NCBI GenBank assembly: GCA_905331475.1
Contig: CAJNYU010004256.1
Location: 1-64,000, forward strand
Reading direction: 5' to 3'
DNA: 64,000 nucleotides
From: Rotaria socialis
Taxonomy: Eukaryota > Rotifera > Eurotatoria > Philodinida > Philodinidae
Below, one piece after another: positions 59,455-64,000 of this stretch. Position 1 is the first letter of the stretch; each line of letters opens with the position of its first letter. The translations under genes were made by a program, and so were the position numbers. The notes beneath the pieces are model-generated. The model ran no database searches. It had not been told where the DNA came from and saw nothing but the letters and a program-made list of their open reading frames with translations.

Positions 59455-60476
59455 ATGAAAAAGAAAACAAGGAACAAGGATTTTGTTTTTTATTGATCTG
59501 TAGCGTATATCAAAATGTGTGTGTGTGTATACAGTTTCTTTTTCTTGACATGAAATGTCTATTCTAGATGCTTAGAACGTAGCGTTTGAGTTTAAAACGA
59601 TGAAATTAATTGAACTTTTAGAGCTTTGATTCAGATAAAAGAAAATTTTATTTATGTATAGACAATGAAACTAGTCCAAATGATGCTAAGTGAAAGAAAG
59701 GTTAGATATTAGTTTTGGATTTTTTTTGCTTTTGATATTTTAAATGTAATCCTAAAGTATAAATGTAAAAGATGATCTGAAATTCTTCAAGATTATATTT
59801 ATATATCAATTTTCATCCTTAGAATTACTAACCGACTGTTTTCATTTCTACAAATTATTGAATTTTATTTAACTCTGAATATATTTAGGATTGAATGCAG
59901 GAAATAGAAGTTTGCTTTTGTTCAATACACGATATCTAGTAATATTATAGATTATAATCGACTAAGAAACAGACATATTTCTTACTTTATTTTTGAATTC
60001 AATGCATCGTTGGAGAAATCATTTGAAGAATGTCAGTTAATCAATCGATTTTATTTTGAGGAAATTTTCTGACAAAATAGTTAATGAAGTACACAAGTAC
60101 AATGGACTTAGTAGAGAATTCTCAATCAAGAAGAAAACAAAACAATCATAAATTGATGATCTACTTAAAGTCTTTCTTTTTTCTTTCTTTCTATATTGTT
60201 ATATATTTTCTGTACTTCTACTAAATGACTAAAAATATATATTTGACTGCATTTTTGAATTGCTTAGTGAACTTTTATGTATGCAATTAAAATCTTGGTG
60301 TTTTTTTTTCAGAGTTTTGCACAACGAAAAATTCTTCAGAAATAATATTCACTGTTAAAAATAATCACACAAGTGATATTTTTTGAAGACAATCTCAATT
60401 CAATTGGTTAAAATATACGAGCGTTATTTCATTGACATAAAAAATTAACAAACAAAAAAAACAGCATTTAGAACTC
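59455..60476. other. Spacer between Miro and ICMT
   Basis: About 1 kb without coding signal. A 3' splice-like site (GTTTTTTTTTCAG) ends near 60311, 165 nt before the ICMT ATG, so part of this is probably the ICMT 5' untranslated region. The rest is probably the Miro 3' UTR and spacer. Confidence 0.45.
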
Positions 60477-61381
60477 ATGGATTTTCAATCAATTTATCGA
60501 AAAGATCTTTCTTCATGTTTATGTTCGTTCGTTCCATTTTTTCTCTCAGTTCCTTTTATATTTGTTTATTATCTTCAACGTTTATCAGTATATACTTCCA
60601 TATTTTTCATTTTGCTCTTATTTATGATCCATTTTATCGCTCTCAACCGTTTTTATATCAAAAATATCTTTGTTCGTGCTCATTTCTTGACATTACTTTT
60701 AGCAGTTGGTTTCGTTTGGTTAATAACATCGCCGGCAATTGGTTTATTTACTGTAATCTTATCTTTATTTCATCTAAGTGAATACATATCAGTTGGTATT
60801 TGGTGTCCAAAAACATTAACATTAGATTCATTTTTATTAAATCATTCACCTCAATATCATGCTGCTATAATAATTGCTTATTTAGAATATTTCTTTGAAA
60901 AATATTATTTATTTCCAAATGGATTTCCTTATCATTGGATAACGATATTAACTGGTTTAATAATGATTCTAAGTGGTGAATGTTTACGTAAATTAGCGAT
61001 GTACACAGCAAATCAGAATTTTTCTCATTTAATTCAAGAAAAACCAAATAAAGAACATCGGCTAATTACACACGGAATCTATGAATATTATCGACATCCA
61101 TCCTATCTTGGATGGTTATGGTGGGCATGCGGAACGCAAGTGTTACTTGCCAATCCAATATGTTTTTTTATTTATTTAATTGTAAGAAAAATAATTGTGA
61201 AAAGAAAACAATATAAACATTAATATTTTTTTATTTTTTATTTATCTAGTCCACATGGCTATTTTTTGTTGATCGTATTGCTTATGAGGAAGCAACATTA
61301 ATAAAATGTTACGGAGACGCTTATCGTAATTATCAAAAACGTGTACCTGTTGGTATACCATTTATTAGAGGATGCCTTTAG
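60477..61381 (+). CDS. ICMT: Isoprenylcysteine carboxyl methyltransferase
   Basis: Two exons, 60477-61181 and 61250-61381 (intron 68 nt), giving 278 residues, the normal family length. It transfers a methyl group from S-adenosylmethionine to the C-terminal prenyl-cysteine of CaaX proteins such as Ras and Rho, in the ER membrane. Several hydrophobic membrane spans cover residues about 15-190. The conserved C-terminal catalytic part shows HRLITHGIYEYYRHPSYLGW, then RIAYEEATLIKCYGDAYRNY and QKRVPVGIPF, matching ICMT/Ste14 signatures including the RHPSY.GW and EE..L...FG..Y..Y patterns. The start is the first ATG of the open frame. The LEPROT-like gene begins 125 bp downstream on the same strand, with a splice acceptor in the gap, so the two may be co-transcribed. 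Confidence 0.95.
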
Positions 61382-61470
61382 TTTGTCTGTTTGTGTTGTT
61401 ATGATTAGCATTGTTCTTGTTGGTTTTTTTATATCTTTATTCTATTTTTGAATCTGTCCAAGAAGTTATT

Positions 61471-61485
61471 GATTTTTTTTTCTAG
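61471..61485 (+). promoter_or_regulatory. Putative trans-splice acceptor before the LEPROT-like gene
   Basis: GATTTTTTTTTCTAG, then a 21-nt leader, then the ATG at 61507. It lies in the 125-bp gap after ICMT, and no donor exon for this gene is visible between. Confidence 0.55.
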
Positions 61486-61506
61486 ATAATATATAATTAA
61501 ACGACG

Positions 61507-62976
61507 ATGGGGTTTTTTCAAGGCATCCGAGGTATCAATTAACTCAAAATATCTTTTTTGAACATATTCATATTTTTATTTTCTAGGGTATGTTTTAAAA
61601 CCAATCAATTGAATATAAATGCTTATTATTTTTTCTTGCATTTAGCGTCGTTTTTCTGGCATTTCTTGCTTCGATTGGCTTTACATTACTCATTCTAGGG
61701 TGTGCATTATCAAATTAGTACGTAATAAATGTCTCGAATACATTTACAAAACTTTTGACACAATTGAGAATTTTTCATTTTAATAAAATCATATTTTTCC
61801 TTCATAGTTAAATTATATGAACAGATATATACCGTGTAATATAATTTCATAAAAAAGTGTACTAACGAACTGAACAATTTTATTTTTAGAGTATATCACG
61901 TATCCCAGCATATTTCATATGTACTCCAAAACTATCATATATAAAAATTTTCCTATTTCAAGTTGACTATTGATGCATATCATGATTCCATTAGTTAGAG
62001 TCCATTTTCTCTAGAAGTATATTTGATAATAAAATCAAAACACTTCAACATAATTCAAGATTCAAATATTAGTCAAATGCTATGAAATATTTGGGCATTA
62101 GTAACAAAAAATGTCATATAGAATAAACTAAAACTGAAATATATTTATAATAGACTTGAAATAACAAAGAAAGCCTTGGTCATAGCTTTTTTTCTTCTTT
62201 TAAAATCAATATATGGCACATTAGTAAACGAGTTATTTTTAGTTTATTCTACGATATTCCAGCCTAGCCATGTACAGAGTTAAATCGTTGAACTTCATTT
62301 AATTATATTAAATTTTATCTAGAGAATTAGACATGAAATTTAACATAGAACTTTACTGAAAGTTAATCTTTTAAGATGAAAATATCGTATGAGCTGTGGG
62401 CTTCTAAACATAAATTTAGTTTTTCTTTGTAAATTAGTTCTCAAAATTATGAATCATATAAGTGCATATGTAGCATGTTACGCTATTAATCGAATGAATC
62501 TTATATGAAAGTTTGAAACCTCTGGCTCGTCGTTAGAAAGAAGAGAAATAATTTTTCTTGTCCATTAGATTTATTTCAGTTATAACTTATTGTACTCTAT
62601 TTTAATTGAAGCAATTGGTGGCCAACATTTGTCATCATATTTTATGTTTTGTGTCCGATTCCGTTAACCATTGCTCGTCATTGTACATCCAATGATAGTT
62701 ATGGTACAAATGATTCAACTCCATGCAAAGATTTTATGTGGTTCCTAACAAGTGCTATTGTTGCCTCAGCATTTGGTTTACCAGCTATTTTATTTCGAGC
62801 CAATATTGTAAGTTAATTGGAATTTAGATTTTTTTAAATTTTTAATTTTCAAATATAAACCATAGATTCTAGCTGGATCCATGGGTTTTATAATGGCAGC
62901 TAATACAGTTGTATTTGGAACAATTTCAACTTATTTTTTAACACTCAACTCTGATGATAGTTTGGGAAATTTTTAA
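61507..62976 (+). CDS. LEPROT: LEPROT/LEPROTL1 (Vps55)-family membrane protein
   Basis: Proposed exons 61507-61531, 61587 (one nucleotide), 61646-61717, 62612-62807 and 62866-62976 give 405 nt, a 134-residue protein; vertebrate members have about 131. Vps55/LEPROT proteins are endosomal four-span membrane proteins that affect late-endosome trafficking and receptor surface levels. Four hydrophobic spans are visible: FLASIGFTLLILGCAL, FVIIFYVLCPIPLTIA, FLTSAIVASAFGLPAI, and GSMGFIMAANTVVFGTIS. The family patterns LGCAL, CPIP..IAR, S.AFGLP and ANTVVFGTI are all conserved. The first exon ends in phase 1 but the next needs phase 2; a single G at 61587, between CTAG and GTATGT, restores the frame (GIRGVVFLAFLASIG, collinear with vertebrate proteins). 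A GT donor at 61512 would also keep frame but drops the conserved GI[KR]. Intron 3 is 894 nt. Confidence 0.85.
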
Positions 62977-64000
62977 AATTCTAGATTTCTAACTATTATC
63001 ATCGAAAAGCAATATAAATACATTATTTTGTATGACTGGCTTACTTTCTACACCCAAATCTATGTATAACTATGTAAATCACCAACAATTCTATTTTTTA
63101 TTTATAAACTGAAAAATACATAAAAAACTGTTTCTAACTGTCTGCTACGTTCTTTTTTTTGTGTATATGCCTTATTCATAACTTTATATTTATGATACAA
63201 TAAAAACACAAATATTGAATCTACATTTATTTTCAATCAAACTTTTAGTCTTACTGCATTGCTTATATCGATAATCTATCGAATAAGAGTCCATTCTGTA
63301 CAATATGAATTTTTAATATCTTTTTAAAGATGATGGATGACATCTGAATGCTTTGTGAAGATATTATTTTGTACTGATTATCGTGCTATTTTGTTTTATT
63401 CTTTGAATTTGTGTATTGAACGATAGTTAGTGTTGATCACTGTTGTTCATCTATTCAAATCAAGATTGTTATTCTCATTGAACGGATACTGTCATCAACT
63501 GTATATTTTCTGATACATTTATTTGAACATTTCCGATGTAGTAGAAACTGTGTTCGAAGTTCGAATAAATTGTAGCTGGATTTCGAGCGTACTGATTCAC
63601 AATATTATTAATTCATATAGTACAGTGTCTAATCTGAATATCATCTAAAATAATTCTGAGTATTTATTGATTCTTACTGTATCGATGTAGATTTTGCATT
63701 GTATATTCATTCGCTTTGCCAATAAAATAAATTAAGAATTTATATGTCACAGATTAATCTTTGTCATCGGAACCAAATAATGCAACTGTATCGCATGAAT
63801 CATTAATTTTCAGTCTAGCCTGATATATCCTATAAGTTCTTCGTTTAGCTATGTAAGTAAATATTTTGTTTACTTTCATAATAAATATGTCTCATCAAAC
63901 AACGCCGCAAGAAAAGTAGTTAAAACCGACTATTGACTCATAGTTAAAAGAAGACTGTCAACGATAGATAAAAATATCTATTGTTTGTCTTTGTAGAATA
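62977..64000. other. 3' flank of the LEPROT-like gene, no gene seen
   Basis: The first 250 bp contain an AATAAA signal (ACAATAAAAAC near 63198) that may end the LEPROT transcript. Beyond it I see no coding segment, RNA gene or repeat to the end of the window. Confidence 0.5.

Overview
The window is a strongly AT-rich piece of nuclear DNA from a small invertebrate. Its genes are typical animal genes: a triple EML-type microtubule protein, exportin-2, RNA polymerase subunit RPB6, synergin gamma, a PPM1D-type phosphatase, mitochondrial Rho (Miro), ICMT, a LEPROT/Vps55 protein, TMEM62 and a NET-family zinc-finger protein. Many introns are only about 50-65 nt, mixed with a smaller class of about 0.6-2.2 kb. 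Genes are compact, several follow each other on one strand with gaps of 66-200 bp, and 3' splice sites lie just upstream of ATG codons. Together this suggests a bdelloid rotifer such as Rotaria or Adineta, a group known for short introns and spliced-leader trans-splicing. The species call is an inference.

Layout. 1-5720: mostly non-coding, with a degenerate tandem repeat (1481-1600), a small secreted neuropeptide-like precursor (minus) and a long foldback element (4173-5126). 5721-9002: TMEM62-like metallophosphoesterase (plus), 12 exons, broken by one extra base in an A run. 9003-12545: no gene recognised. 12546-27183 (minus): two unrecognised proteins downstream of a 12.4-kb EML5/EML6-type gene. 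28997-29854 (plus): NET-family zinc-finger protein (Noc/Elbow, ZNF503/703) with a degenerate finger. 31914-50243 (minus): a run of SYNRG, POLR2F copy 2, two orphan terminal exons, POLR2F copy 1, CSE1L and an N-terminally extended EF-hand protein of the neuronal calcium sensor type. 50809-62976 (plus): PPM1D, Miro, ICMT and LEPROT/Vps55-like.

The gene spacing suggests polycistronic units resolved by trans-splicing: POLR2F-CSE1L-NCS-like, SYNRG-POLR2F, EML-unknown and ICMT-LEPROT. In the tightest case (POLR2F to CSE1L) only 66 bp separate stop and start, and a good 3' splice acceptor lies inside with no visible upstream donor exon. POLR2F occurs twice, differing by one silent base in 450 while the flanks are unrelated. 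One copy is interrupted by an N followed by an exact 222-bp repeat, which looks like an assembly seam.

Other points: the LEPROT-like gene keeps its frame most simply through a 1-nt exon between two introns of 55 and 58 nt; a probable hAT-type MITE with an 8-bp target duplication and an internal CCCTA-rich minisatellite sits in CSE1L intron 1; and Miro has arginine in place of the P-loop lysine in its first GTPase domain. Exon boundaries were derived by hand from splice signals, frame and family similarity; no database search was run.
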